Part shown: piece by piece, positions 55,623-63,691 of the stretch
Layout of the letters: the number at the start of each line of letters is the position of its first letter
Position numbering within the stretch: position 1 is the first letter of the stretch
Assembly: GCF_000719705.1 (NCBI RefSeq)
Contig: NZ_JOHO01000013.1
Location: forward strand, 62,001 to 126,000
Origin: Streptomyces sp. NRRL S-350
GTDB taxonomy: Bacteria > Actinomycetota > Actinomycetes > Streptomycetales > Streptomycetaceae
Length of the DNA: 64,000 nucleotides
Reading direction: 5' to 3'
Notes under the pieces: model-generated
What the model was told of the DNA's origin: nothing
What the model saw: only the letters and a program-made list of their open reading frames with translations
Database searches by the model: none
Translations under genes and position numbers: made by a program

Positions 55623-55952
55623 TTGCTCCTCCTCGACTCCACGAACATCAGCCGACCGCCGCAGAGCCACTGCTGGGTCCCCAATTGCACCGCGGCAACC
55701 GCCGTTCAGTGGCGCCGCCGCCACTCCGCCGGCGCCGACGACGTGCAGGCGGTGTTCGCCTGTACGGCCCACGCGATCAGCCTCGACGGAGCTACCCACA
55801 TTCACCAGCCGCAGTGCGTCGCTGATCCGGCCCGCCTACCGGCCTGCGGCTGCATGCCGGAGCCGCTGCCCGCTGCGGCTCCGGTTGCTCCACGAGCTCG
55901 GCCAGCCGCCGACCTGCCGCCCGCCTGGGCCGCCCCCGCGCCGCGTACCTGA
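55623..55952 (+). CDS. Cys/His-rich small protein, module 1
   Basis: A 109-residue protein, TTG 55623 behind GGAGGCCCAG. CWVPNCTAATAVQWRRR, AVFACTAHAISLDGATHIHQPQCV and LPACGCMPEP give the pattern C-x4-C...C-x2-H...H-x4-C...C-x-C found in all three modules, probably a zinc site. The tail is Pro/Ala-rich. Partner of the preceding fibre-like gene. Confidence 0.7.
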   Translation: MLLLDSTNISRPPQSHCWVPNCTAATAVQWRRRHSAGADDVQAVFACTAHAISLDGATHIHQPQCVADPARLPACGCMPEPLPAAAPVAPRARPAADLPPAWAAPAPRT

Positions 55953-56003
55953 CCGACCGCCACCCCCACAACCGGCCTGGCCAATTCAGAGAGGAGGAGC
56001 AAC

Positions 56004-56540
56004 GTGGGCCTTGCCGTTCCAACTCTGGCATCAGAGATCCCCGGCAACTTCATCACCAGTGCATTGTGGAATGCCAGCGTCTACTCCCCGCTGACGTTCC
56101 TTCTGAACCCGCCGACCTTCGTCGGGTACCAATCCACCAGTCAGTCTCTGAGCAATCAGAACTGGACGCCGCTGAACATAGACACGGTCTCCAGCGATCC
56201 CTACGGCGGCCATTCCTCCACCAGCAACACCTCGCGCTACACCTGCCAAGCGGGTGCGGGCGGCTGGTACACGGCATGCGGAGTCTACGCGCCGATCGGC
56301 AACAGCAACGGCTTTCGCGCAGTCAAATTGCAGGTCAACGGAACAGCTGTTCTCGGAGCCGCTGCATACCTTCCCGCGATGGGACCGGAAATTGGTCTCG
56401 TGACACCGGTCAAGGATATTTTCCTGAAACCGGGAGACTACATTGAGGTGTGCGGCTGGCAGAGCTCCGGCGGAGCACTTGGAACCGTTCTCGATTCCGA
56501 CCTGCGGACCGGATTGTGGGTGAGGTTCTCCCATGTCTGA
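56004..56540 (+). CDS. Tail fibre-type protein, module 2
   Basis: A 178-residue paralogue of the 55092 product; GTG behind GAGAGGAGGAGCAAC. MGLAVPTLASEIPGNFITSALWN aligns with module 1, as do PYGGHSSTSNTSRYTCQAGAGGWYTACG and GDYIEVCGWQSSGGALGTVL. Base composition from about 56320 to 56530 is noticeably less GC-rich than the neighbours, a sign of recent exchange. It overlaps the start of its Cys-rich partner. Confidence 0.75.
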   Translation: MGLAVPTLASEIPGNFITSALWNASVYSPLTFLLNPPTFVGYQSTSQSLSNQNWTPLNIDTVSSDPYGGHSSTSNTSRYTCQAGAGGWYTACGVYAPIGNSNGFRAVKLQVNGTAVLGAAAYLPAMGPEIGLVTPVKDIFLKPGDYIEVCGWQSSGGALGTVLDSDLRTGLWVRFSHV

Positions 56541-56892
56541 CCTGCTGAAGCTCGGAACGACTGCCTTGACCTGCAAGCTCTGTGGTGCTCCAGCGCTCGT
56601 GCAGTGGCGTCGCCGCCCTACGCCGACGGAACTGACCGCGATGGCGACCCGGATCCCGGCATCCACGGCGGCCGACACAACGGTCACCGTCTACGCCTGC
56701 GGCCCGCACGCCATCAGCATGACCGCCGCGGCGCAGATCCACCAGGCGACGTGCACGGCACCGGACCAAGCCCACCTGCCGAACTGCTCATGTACTCCAG
56801 AACCACTGCCTGCTGCAAGGCCCGCCTTCGCCGCCGGCAGAACCGTCACCTTGGCGACCGGCTGGACGGTTCCTGCCCCCGCGAGCAGCTGA
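56533..56892 (+). CDS. Cys/His-rich small protein, module 2
   Basis: A 119-residue paralogue of the 55623 product. LTCKLCGAPALVQWRRRPTP, TVTVYACGPHAISMTAAAQIHQATC and LPNCSCTPEPLP keep the Cys/His pattern. ATG 56533 lies inside the end of the fibre gene. Function unknown; the fixed pairing suggests an assembly or structural partner. Confidence 0.72.
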   Translation: MSDLLKLGTTALTCKLCGAPALVQWRRRPTPTELTAMATRIPASTAADTTVTVYACGPHAISMTAAAQIHQATCTAPDQAHLPNCSCTPEPLPAARPAFAAGRTVTLATGWTVPAPASS

Positions 56893-56964
56893 CCTCCTCG
56901 TCCCGACTCTCCCGGCCCGCCGCCAACGGGCGGCTGCTGCCGGCAGCATCCCTGGAGGGCCGTC

Positions 56965-57498
56965 ATACCCAACCTTCCCCCCGCACCGACCTGGGCCACC
57001 CAAGCCCCCGGCGGGTTCGTCACGAGTGCCCTGTGGAATGCCAACGTTTACGGCAACGGCTCCTTCCTGACGAACCCGCCTCTCTTCACAGCTCGTCAGG
57101 TCACCGCTCAGTCCACAGCCAACACCACTAATGCGGCCATGATCTGGGACACCGTCGACACCGACACGTACGGCGGCTTCAATCCCTCGGTGGACGCCAC
57201 CAAGTACCGCGCCCAGCAGCCCGGCACCCTCGACGTCGCCTACAACATCTGCTGGGCCAACAACAGCAACGGCTTCCGCGCGGTGTTCCTGCAGAAGAAC
57301 GGCAGTGGCCTACCCGGTTCCTGGTGCTCCGCCCCGGCGTCGACCTACTACCCCACCTGCGGCGGCTTCTTCCGGGTCCCGGTCGCCGCCGGCGACACCC
57401 TCCAGGTCATCGTCCAGCAGGGCTCAGGAGGTGCCCTGTCCACCGCCGCTCCCGGTCAGGGCGCTCCCTGGTGGTCCATCCGCTGGTCGCACGGCTGA
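56965..57498 (+). CDS. Tail fibre-type protein, module 3, apparent ATA start
   Basis: The open frame aligns over its whole length with modules 1 and 2: LPPAPTWATQAPGGFVTSALWN at the N-terminus, DTVDTDTYGGFNPSVDATKYR, and GDTLQVIVQQGSGGALSTAA. No ATG, GTG or TTG is available at the expected place; instead ATA (56965) lies 5 bases after GGAGGG. The first ATG is at 57139 and would drop 58 residues. Either translation starts at ATA, which is rare, or the start codon is mutated and the gene is silent. Length from ATA is 177 residues, as in the paralogues. Confidence 0.65.
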   Translation: MPNLPPAPTWATQAPGGFVTSALWNANVYGNGSFLTNPPLFTARQVTAQSTANTTNAAMIWDTVDTDTYGGFNPSVDATKYRAQQPGTLDVAYNICWANNSNGFRAVFLQKNGSGLPGSWCSAPASTYYPTCGGFFRVPVAAGDTLQVIVQQGSGGALSTAAPGQGAPWWSIRWSHG

Positions 57499-57513
57499 GA
57501 GGAACCCCACCAC

Positions 57514-57927
57514 ATGACCAACGTCCACCCTGCGGTGATCAGCGTCGGGGAGGCGACCTGCGGCATGTGCGGAGCCGGCGCTGTTGTGCAGTGGTGCCGC
57601 CGCCTCACCGCAGCGGAGTTCGCCGCTCACCTTGCCACCGTGAAGGAGGCTCGCAGCCGCGACCGTGCCGACCGAGCCACCAGTGTTGACCTGGAGCTCT
57701 GGCCAACGTCCGTCGACGTCACCATGGCGGTCCGTGCGTGCGCTGATCACGCGATCAGTCTGGAGGCCGCCGCGCAGATCCACAGCGCGGACTGCCCAGC
57801 TCCGCATCAGGACCACCTTCCTGCCTGTGGATGCCGGCCCGAACCGGTCCCCGTCCTGGAGACGCCGAGCGCAGCCGAGGCTGTCCTGCCGCCCAGCTGG
57901 AGCGCGAACAGCCTGCCAACCGCCTGA
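57514..57927 (+). CDS. Cys/His-rich small protein, module 3
   Basis: A 137-residue paralogue of the 55623 and 56533 products, ATG behind GAGAGGAACCCCACC. ATCGMCGAGAVVQWCRR, MAVRACADHAISLEAAAQIHSADC and LPACGCRPEPVP preserve the pattern; a 25-residue insertion (VKEARSRDRADRATSVDLEL) is unique to this copy. A U-tract terminator follows the gene. Confidence 0.72.
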   Translation: MTNVHPAVISVGEATCGMCGAGAVVQWCRRLTAAEFAAHLATVKEARSRDRADRATSVDLELWPTSVDVTMAVRACADHAISLEAAAQIHSADCPAPHQDHLPACGCRPEPVPVLETPSAAEAVLPPSWSANSLPTA

Positions 57928-57940
57928 CGACCACGCCGCA

Positions 57941-57972
57941 CCCCCGACCCGTCGACCGGTCGGGGGCTTTTT
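57941..57972 (+). terminator. Intrinsic terminator with U-tract
   Basis: CCCCCGACC (57941-57949) pairs with GGTCGGGGG (57958-57966) around 8 nt and is followed by CTTTTT. It is one of the few hairpins in the window with a real U-tract and separates the fibre modules from the lysis region. Confidence 0.85.
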
Positions 57973-57988
57973 CATCCCAGGAGGCAGC

Positions 57989-58435
57989 TTGACCACCCAC
58001 CCGCACCGCGAGGTCGCCGCACACGACCAGCCGGCCACCCACCGGTACACCATGCACTTCCCGGCCCACGAACCCCGCGAAGACGACCCGCACTACGCGG
58101 CGTTCAACGCCTACCGCAAGCACCACCGCCAGGGCGCGGCCTGCTACGTCGGCGAGCGCGCCGGGCACGACCAGTGCGCCGGAAACCTCGAGCTACATCA
58201 CGCGGTCCTCGAGTTCGCGGTCGCCAACGCCGCCGACGCCGAGGCCCTGCACAAGGACTTCCCCGAGATCAGCGAGCACGCCACTGCCGAGGAGATAACC
58301 GACTGGGCCGAGTCTTCGCCGGGCCAGTTCCGCTGGTTGTGCGCCTTCCACCACAGGGGTGCCGGCGGCGCGCACACCGCCAGCCACGCCGACTGGACCG
58401 CGCAGCTCTACGTCCCGGGGCTGATCAGCCGATGA
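57989..58435 (+). CDS. HNH-like endonuclease-fold protein
   Basis: A 148-residue protein from TTG 57989, behind CAGGAGGCAGC. GAACYVGERAGHDQCAGNLELHHAVLEFAVAN and, 55 residues later, FRWLCAFHHRGAGGAH supply Cys, paired His and further His as in HNH/His-Me fingers, though the order is atypical. HNH proteins in phages aid packaging or nick DNA. Located between fibre and lysis genes, it could equally be a metal-binding structural protein. Confidence 0.65.
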   Translation: MTTHPHREVAAHDQPATHRYTMHFPAHEPREDDPHYAAFNAYRKHHRQGAACYVGERAGHDQCAGNLELHHAVLEFAVANAADAEALHKDFPEISEHATAEEITDWAESSPGQFRWLCAFHHRGAGGAHTASHADWTAQLYVPGLISR

Positions 58436-58776
58436 GCAACCTGACCAGCTTCAATGAGCGCCTGGCCGTCCTCGTCACCCGCGGGTTCGGCACGATGTGG
58501 GCCTTCTACGCCTTCACCATGTACGGCCTGCTGCCACTGCTGCTCCCCGCCGCGCAGGACCGCCTCCTGTACTGGTCCAACGTCATCCAGCTGGTGGCCC
58601 TGCCGCTGCTGATGGTCGGCCAGACCGTGCTCGGCCGCGCCGCAGAGCGCCAGGCCGGAGAGACCCACGACGCGGTCATGGAGGAGCTGTCTCTTCTGCG
58701 GCAGGCCCACGACGAGCTCAAGCAGATCGTCACCGCCGCGCCCAAGGATCCGGCACCGGCAGGGGAGGCACTCTGA
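58432..58776 (+). CDS. Small membrane protein, holin candidate
   Basis: A 114-residue protein overlapping the previous stop. Two hydrophobic helices (MWAFYAFTMYGLLPLLLP and VIQLVALPLLMVGQTVLG) are followed by a charged coiled tail (MEELSLLRQAHDELKQIVTA). Size, two membrane segments and its place directly before the endolysin (TGATG overlap) fit a class II-like holin. The conserved FGTMWAFY start also occurs in actinophage membrane proteins not shown to be holins. Confidence 0.65.
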   Translation: MSNLTSFNERLAVLVTRGFGTMWAFYAFTMYGLLPLLLPAAQDRLLYWSNVIQLVALPLLMVGQTVLGRAAERQAGETHDAVMEELSLLRQAHDELKQIVTAAPKDPAPAGEAL

Positions 58777-60503
58777 TGCCCAACGCTCGAGGCTACGACG
58801 TCTCTGACTACCAGGATTCGATCCCCGCCGACGCCGAGTTCGCCATCATCAAGGCAACCGAAGGCGCGCACACCGACCAGCAGGGCTACCGGGCCAAGCT
58901 CGCCGACGCGCGCGGCCGCAGCCTCGTCATCGGCCACTACCACTTCTTCCACGCCGAAAACGACGTCCAGGGCGAGGTCGACCACTTCTGCGCGGTCGTC
59001 GGGGACATCCCGTCCGGTGAGTTCCTGGCTCTCGACTTCGAACCGTACGGCCAGGATGTCGACGACACCACGGCCACCGACCGTAAGAACCAGTGGCTCG
59101 CACAGGTGAAGGCCCGTTACCCAGGGCACCAGGTCGGCCTGTACGCCAACCTCGACTGGTGGCACCGCACCGACGACGAGTGCGGCGACTTCCTGTGGAT
59201 CGCCGACTACGACTCCCCGCCCGGCGCCCCAGCCGTCCAACATCCGTGGGCGTTCCACCAGACCACTGACGCCCCGATCGACACGAACCTCTACAACGGC
59301 ACGGTCGACCAACTGCATGCCTGGGCCGGCGTGCCCACGCCGACACCGCCAGCCCCCGCCCCGGACCCCGCGTCCCAGCCGGACACGACCCCCACTGAGG
59401 CCCCGCCCTCGAGCCCCACTCCGCAGTGGAAGCAGCTCCTGGACCACGTCGCATCCATCCCCGAGCAGATCTACGAGGGCTGGAACCCCAACGGAGGCTA
59501 CGACAACCACACGCCGTTCGGGACGGAGTACGGGGAGGACGGCGTCTCGTGGTGCGTCGAGTACTGCTGGGACATGTACCACGACACCGGCCTCGACTCG
59601 GCCGTGCCGAAGACCGACAACGTCACCGCCTTCTCCGACTGGGCCAAGCAGCACGGCCAGTGGTCGCTCTACCCGTCCATCGGAGCATGGGTCAACCTCG
59701 GCGACGGCCAGCACTGCGAGATCGTCACCGGTTGGGACGGCGACACCGTCTACACCAAGGGCGGCAACAGCATCGAGGCTGGCTCCCAGGACAGCGGGCA
59801 GGGCAACGGGGTGTGGTCGCACGCAACGCCACGCCGAGCGGCCCGCGTCACCGGGTACTTCGCCCCAACGTTCCCGGACCACATTGCCCCGCCCACCGCA
59901 GACCCGCAGGACTACCGCGGCGGACCCGCCGTCGACTCCTTCAACGTCCCCAGCGCACAGCTCACACCTGCTCCCGCCCCGACGCCGACCCCCGCCCGCT
60001 ACCAGGTCACCATCGCTGGCCTCCGGTACGGCTACGGCGCCGTCGGTGATCAGGTCACTGTTGTCGGACGAGCCCTGGTCGCTGCCGGGCACGGCACCCA
60101 CTACCAGGTTGGTCCCGGCCCGGCGTGGGGCGACGCGGACACCCTGAACTACCAGGATTACCAGCTCAGCATCGGACTGCAGGGGACCGCCCCGCACCAG
60201 GACGCCGACGGCGTCCCGGGCCCGGAATCGCTGCGCCGACTTCTCGGCTACCTCCCCGGAGAGGTGCCGCCGTTCCCTGGCCGGCAGGCCTTCGCGGACG
60301 GCCAGTCCAACCAGTACGTGCTGATGCTCGGTGAGCAGCTGGTCCGCAAGGGCTACGGCAGCCACTACCGCATCGGCCCGTCCCCGGCCTGGAGCGAGGC
60401 CGACCGGCTCAACGTCGCCGACTTCCAGCACGCCCAGGGCTGGAACGGCTCGAGCGCCGACGGCTACCCCGGCCCCGAGACCTGGCGCCTCTTGTTCACC
60501 TGA
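58776..60503 (+). CDS. Endolysin: GH25 lysozyme + CHAP + two C-terminal binding repeats
   Basis: A 575-residue modular lysin. Residues of about 1-185 are a GH25 muramidase (ARGYDVSDYQDSIP, FAIIKATEGAHTDQQGY, FLALDFEPYG, WIADYDSP). A Pro/Thr linker leads to a CHAP amidase/peptidase at about 225-395 (DGVSWCVEYCWDMYHDTG with Cys, DGQHCEIVTGWDGDTVYTKGG with His). Two repeats of about 75 residues end the protein (GTHYQVGPGPAWGDADTLN and GSHYRIGPSPAWSEADRLN), presumably cell-wall binding. No signal peptide, so it needs a holin. It cuts glycan and peptide of host peptidoglycan. Confidence 0.92.
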   Translation: MPNARGYDVSDYQDSIPADAEFAIIKATEGAHTDQQGYRAKLADARGRSLVIGHYHFFHAENDVQGEVDHFCAVVGDIPSGEFLALDFEPYGQDVDDTTATDRKNQWLAQVKARYPGHQVGLYANLDWWHRTDDECGDFLWIADYDSPPGAPAVQHPWAFHQTTDAPIDTNLYNGTVDQLHAWAGVPTPTPPAPAPDPASQPDTTPTEAPPSSPTPQWKQLLDHVASIPEQIYEGWNPNGGYDNHTPFGTEYGEDGVSWCVEYCWDMYHDTGLDSAVPKTDNVTAFSDWAKQHGQWSLYPSIGAWVNLGDGQHCEIVTGWDGDTVYTKGGNSIEAGSQDSGQGNGVWSHATPRRAARVTGYFAPTFPDHIAPPTADPQDYRGGPAVDSFNVPSAQLTPAPAPTPTPARYQVTIAGLRYGYGAVGDQVTVVGRALVAAGHGTHYQVGPGPAWGDADTLNYQDYQLSIGLQGTAPHQDADGVPGPESLRRLLGYLPGEVPPFPGRQAFADGQSNQYVLMLGEQLVRKGYGSHYRIGPSPAWSEADRLNVADFQHAQGWNGSSADGYPGPETWRLLFT

Positions 60504-60521
60504 CCCACCCTCACCCCGTTC

Positions 60522-60549
60522 AGCCCCCGTGGCCGCTGGCCCGGGGGCT
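60522..60549 (+). terminator. Hairpin after the endolysin gene
   Basis: AGCCCCCG (60522-60529) pairs with CGGGGGCT (60542-60549) around 12 nt, 26 bp before the next ATG. Confidence 0.55.
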
Positions 60550-60575
60550 CACTCATGCCCTCCAAGGAGGCACCC

Positions 60576-60755
60576 ATGGGCGCACCCCGCCCCACCGACC
60601 CCAACCCGAGCCAGGCGCAGCAGGCCGTACTGCTCACCGAGAGCGGCAACGGCCCCACCACTCCCGACGAGGCCGCGCTTCTGGCTGCGAAGTTCGGCCA
60701 GCCCAACAGCGCCGGCGTCTACGGCGCTCCCACCACCGGAGGGAACCCCGCATGA
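60576..60755 (+). CDS. Small hypothetical protein (59 aa)
   Basis: ATG 60576 behind CCAAGGAGGCACCC; the frame also opens at 60555. It reads TDPNPSQAQQAVLLTESGN then LLAAKFGQPNSAGVYG, Gly/Pro/Ala-rich and probably flexible. Its stop overlaps the ATG of the second lysin gene (ATGA), suggesting a role in coupling or in lysis. No family was recognised. Confidence 0.6.
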   Translation: MGAPRPTDPNPSQAQQAVLLTESGNGPTTPDEAALLAAKFGQPNSAGVYGAPTTGGNPA

Positions 60756-61498
60756 GCGTGGAAACCATGATCTCCCAGGCCGAGAAGAGCCTGGGGCTGA
60801 GTGGCCGACCCAACTACATCACTGAGGACTACGCCTCCAGGGACGGCCAGGAGTTCGCCGATGCGCCGTGGTGCGACGAAGGGATCACCTACTGGGCCCG
60901 GCAGAGCGGCGAGTTCTCCGCGGTGTGCTTCGACACCGACTACGCGTACACCGTCGCCCACGCTGTCCGTTTCCAGGAGGCCGACCAGTGGCACGACGGC
61001 ACCGACGGCATACAGCGCGGTGACGTCGTCTTCTTCGACTGGGACGGCGACCTGAGCGTCGGCGCAATCGACCACGTTGGTCTGGTCACCGACACCGACG
61101 GCAGCGGCAACGTCTACACCATCGAGGCCAACACCGGGAACGCCGTCGCCCGCCGAGTGCGGACCGCTGCCGTGATCGTCGGCTACGGCCGCCCCCAGTA
61201 CAGCGACCAGGCCTCTCCGGCCCCCGCCCCGGTCCCGGCGCCCGCCGGACCGGCGTGGCCGGGCGAGTACCTGCGCCAGCAGAGCCCCATGCTCCACGAC
61301 GAGATCGTTCGAACCTGGCAGCAGCAGATGGCCAACCGCGGTTGGCGCATCACCGTCGACGGCTGGTACGGCCCCGCCAGCGCGAGCATCTGCCGGCAGT
61401 TCCAGCAGGACTCCACGAACCACGGCTGGCCGCTGACCGTCGACGGCATCGTGGGGCCCGCGACCTGGACCGCGTCCTGGAACCGACCTGTCAGCTGA
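60752..61498 (+). CDS. Second lysin: CHAP amidase with PG_binding_1 domain
   Basis: A 248-residue protein. Residues of about 20-150 are a CHAP domain (DAPWCDEGITYWARQSG with catalytic Cys, AIDHVGLVTDTDGSGNVYT with His). After a Pro/Ala linker, residues of about 175-245 form a peptidoglycan-binding domain (TVDGWYGPASASICRQFQQD, then TVDGIVGPATWTASW). It is distinct from the larger endolysin; two lysins in one genome may act on different bonds, or one may act from within the virion. Confidence 0.88.
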   Translation: MSVETMISQAEKSLGLSGRPNYITEDYASRDGQEFADAPWCDEGITYWARQSGEFSAVCFDTDYAYTVAHAVRFQEADQWHDGTDGIQRGDVVFFDWDGDLSVGAIDHVGLVTDTDGSGNVYTIEANTGNAVARRVRTAAVIVGYGRPQYSDQASPAPAPVPAPAGPAWPGEYLRQQSPMLHDEIVRTWQQQMANRGWRITVDGWYGPASASICRQFQQDSTNHGWPLTVDGIVGPATWTASWNRPVS

Positions 61499-61517
61499 CC
61501 CACCCAGGAGGTAGCAA

Positions 61518-61829
61518 GTGGACCTTGCGACGGCTGCCGGCCAGGCCGATGCCCTCGCGGTCTGGTGCGGCGCGGTCGCTGCGGTGTGTGCCGTCGCAGG
61601 CATCCTGTGGCGGGCGACGCGTGCCCTGCATCACGCCGCGCGCAATGTCGAGGACTTCGTGCGGGACTGGGCTGGTAACGACGAACACCCGGGCGTCATC
61701 CACCGGCTCGACACCATCGAGGACACGATCAACCGCATCGATCACGAGCTTCACCCCAACTCCGGCGGCAGCCTTCGAGATGCCGTCGACCGGGTCGACA
61801 AGCGCACTCAGCACCTTGACGGCACGTAG
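61518..61829 (+). CDS. Holin-like single-span membrane protein
   Basis: A 103-residue protein, GTG behind CCCAGGAGGTAGCAA. One hydrophobic segment near the N-terminus (LAVWCGAVAAVCAVAGILW) is followed by a long charged helix (ALHHAARNVEDFVRDWAGNDE, IHRLDTIEDTINRIDHEL). This plan is common in actinophage proteins next to lysins that are annotated as holins or holin partners. It ends the late operon, six bases before the terminator. Confidence 0.7.
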   Translation: MDLATAAGQADALAVWCGAVAAVCAVAGILWRATRALHHAARNVEDFVRDWAGNDEHPGVIHRLDTIEDTINRIDHELHPNSGGSLRDAVDRVDKRTQHLDGT

Positions 61830-61834
61830 GCGGC

Positions 61835-61872
61835 CTGGTGCGGCACCCACCGATCAGTGGGTGCCGCACCAG
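61835..61872 (+). terminator. 16-bp stem terminator of the late operon
   Basis: CTGGTGCGGCACCCAC (61835-61850) pairs perfectly with GTGGGTGCCGCACCAG (61857-61872) around 6 nt, right after the last late gene. Confidence 0.85.
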
Positions 61873-61939
61873 CCGGTGTGTCCGATACGGTCTTGCACTA
61901 ATAGGAGCGCCCAGGCTCCCTGAAAGCTTCTGAGAACTG

Positions 61940-61981
61940 GGCTCTGCTACTGGGGGAGGGGGCCGTCCCAGTAGCAGAGCC
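61940..61981 (-). terminator. 15-bp stem terminator for the converging gene
   Basis: GGCTCTGCTACTGGG (61940-61954) pairs perfectly with CCCAGTAGCAGAGCC (61967-61981) around 12 nt; it lies 6 bp past the stop of the minus-strand gene ending at 61987. Confidence 0.8.
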
Positions 61982-61986
61982 GGATG

Positions 61987-62589
61987 TCAGTGGTCCGGGA
62001 TGAGGGTGGGATCGGGGGCGATTGTGGTAGCGCGGGCAAGCGGGTCGGCGATCACCTGGCGCAGGGCCTGGTCGTCCCAGCCGCGCATCATCGCCACCAC
62101 GTCGAGGGCCATGCACGCCGTCTGCCAGTCCTCGGGCAGGTCCGGCCACATCCGCAGCAGGAAGGCCTTCGCCGCGCGGTAGGCGTCTGTGCGCACGCGC
62201 TCGTCCTCGTCGGCGCACCAAACCCTGCGAGCCCGCACGGCGACCATGGCCTCGACCGGGTACCAACCGGGCGGTGCCTCGTCCGGGCGGGCCGGGCGGC
62301 GCGGACGAAGTACGACGACGTCCGCCCACGCGGGGTAGGTCTCGTTGGTCTCCTGCCGGGTGAGGGCCTGGGCGGAGTTGGCGACCAGGGCGGCGAGGAC
62401 TTCCTCGGCGGGGGCGGTGAAGTCGGGCCGGGGTCCGACCGGAAGGCTGGTGGACAGGAGGTAGCCGATGGTGGAGACCTTCAGGTCGCGGCCCTCGGCG
62501 AGGCGGCGGCGGGCTTGCATGAAGGTCTCGCCGGTGAGGCGCTGGCGGGCGCGGATTTCCTGCTTGCCGGGGTAGTTGTGCTCGGTCAT
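61987..62589 (-). CDS. Hypothetical protein, plasmid-side
   Basis: A 200-residue protein from ATG 62589 with a weak upstream site. The N-terminal third (GKQEIRARQRLTGETFMQARRRLAEGR) looks like a basic DNA-contacting helix pair; then AEEVLAALVANSAQALTRQE, WYPVEAMVAVRARRVWC and AYRAAKAFLLRMWPDLPEDW. Ends in an acidic tail. The ARQRLTGETFMQARR stretch is typical of small regulators on actinobacterial plasmids, but no family can be named. Transcribed towards the phage late genes, away from parA. Confidence 0.6.
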   Translation of the reverse strand: MTEHNYPGKQEIRARQRLTGETFMQARRRLAEGRDLKVSTIGYLLSTSLPVGPRPDFTAPAEEVLAALVANSAQALTRQETNETYPAWADVVVLRPRRPARPDEAPPGWYPVEAMVAVRARRVWCADEDERVRTDAYRAAKAFLLRMWPDLPEDWQTACMALDVVAMMRGWDDQALRQVIADPLARATTIAPDPTLIPDH

Positions 62590-62831
62590 CGTCGCGTCGT
62601 CTCTGGCCGCGCGTCCCACGCCCGCGCCGGCCGGGTCAACGGGACGGCGAAGAGCAACCGCGGTTGGAGAGCCTTGATCGCTGGCCGGAGGCGTGGGCAC
62701 GGGTACCGGCGTGGATGACGGGACGCCGCGGAGCGCCCCCGCTGGAGACGTTACCCCGTCGGGGGGAACCGGCGCGGGTGAACGCGCCGATTCCCCTGGT
62801 GTTGATGCCCGGTGCCGCCCGGCGCGGGCCT

Positions 62832-63326
62832 TCAGCGACCGCGTCGGCCGGAACGCTTCTTGCCAGCGCGGGCGCGACTGCTGGCGCCCGACGAGCGGGG
62901 TGCTGACTCCAGCGCGGGCGGTGGGCAGGTGGGACACCAGACTGCGGTGACGGACATCGGCCCGGCCGGCGCCGCGTACTCGACTCCGCCTTCCAGCGTG
63001 CCCCGGGCCCCGCACCCCTGGCAGGTGCGGGCCTCCTTCAGCCTGCGCGCCAGATCGCACGGCGGGCAGCACACCGTCTCCGGCGCCTCGATCCACAGCA
63101 CCGTAGGCGTTGAGACGAGCCGGTCTTCCCGGATATGCGCGCATCGTCGTGCCGTTCCGGCCCAGACTGCGGCCACGAGGGCTTCCATGGCCGGGCGTTG
63201 CCAGGTCGGTGAGCCCACGGAAACTGGAGCGGAGGCCCCTCGGGCGGTCAGGAAGGCATCACTCTCGGCGGCCGCGGCGTCGATTTGGTCGCGCAACGCG
63301 GAATCGGCGGGGTTGTTCTTCGTCAT
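62832..63326 (-). CDS. Hypothetical protein with Cys clusters
   Basis: A 164-residue protein from ATG 63326. No ribosome site is seen; TACTGT lies 8 bases upstream as a possible -10 for a leaderless transcript. Cysteines fall in ETVCCPPCDLARR, ARTCQGCGARG and AVWCPTCPPP, three pairs that may bind two zinc ions. The C-terminus is basic (ARAGKKRSGRRGR). The region between this gene and 62589 (about 240 bp) shows no separate gene. Confidence 0.6.
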   Translation of the reverse strand: MTKNNPADSALRDQIDAAAAESDAFLTARGASAPVSVGSPTWQRPAMEALVAAVWAGTARRCAHIREDRLVSTPTVLWIEAPETVCCPPCDLARRLKEARTCQGCGARGTLEGGVEYAAPAGPMSVTAVWCPTCPPPALESAPRSSGASSRARAGKKRSGRRGR

Positions 63327-63691
63327 GGCGAAGACAGTAAACCCACAACTACCCATCGTAGAGCCAGAATTGGGCCCGTGCAATTTCGTATCTCGGGAGC
63401 GGGCGATTGTGTCCGGAACCGCTTTCCCCGCTGGCTGGAACCCGACCCGACGGCCACCCGCGATGGCCCCAGACACCGATCCGCGTCGCGTCGTCCGCAT
63501 CCGCTCAGGACTGCCATGGGCCGGTACAGTAGGCCGTGGCTGGACACGCACGCCGATCGTCGCTGCCGCCCCGTCCCACGCCGGGAGAGCACCGTTCGAC
63601 CAAGGGGTCCCACCCGACGCCCGTGGTGAATTCACCGTGCCCTTCTCCGGGCGGGGTGCGTGGGCGACCCGCCGGATGTGAGAGCACCGTT
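63327..63691. other. Intergenic region upstream of parA with a 12-bp direct repeat
   Basis: About 365 bp without a gene. GAGAGCACCGTT occurs at 63585-63596 and at 63680-63691, 95 bp apart, the second copy running into the parA start. TACAGT at 63525-63530 is a candidate -10 for parA. Such repeats upstream of parA often bind the partition proteins themselves. Confidence 0.45.

Noticed and set aside
52959..55805. 948-residue minus-strand frame
   Set aside because: Antisense to the minor tail and fibre genes; no domain pattern, no ribosome site.
58506..60431. 641-residue minus-strand frame opposite the endolysin
   Set aside because: The plus strand has unmistakable GH25 and CHAP motifs; the antisense frame is Val/Gly-rich low complexity.
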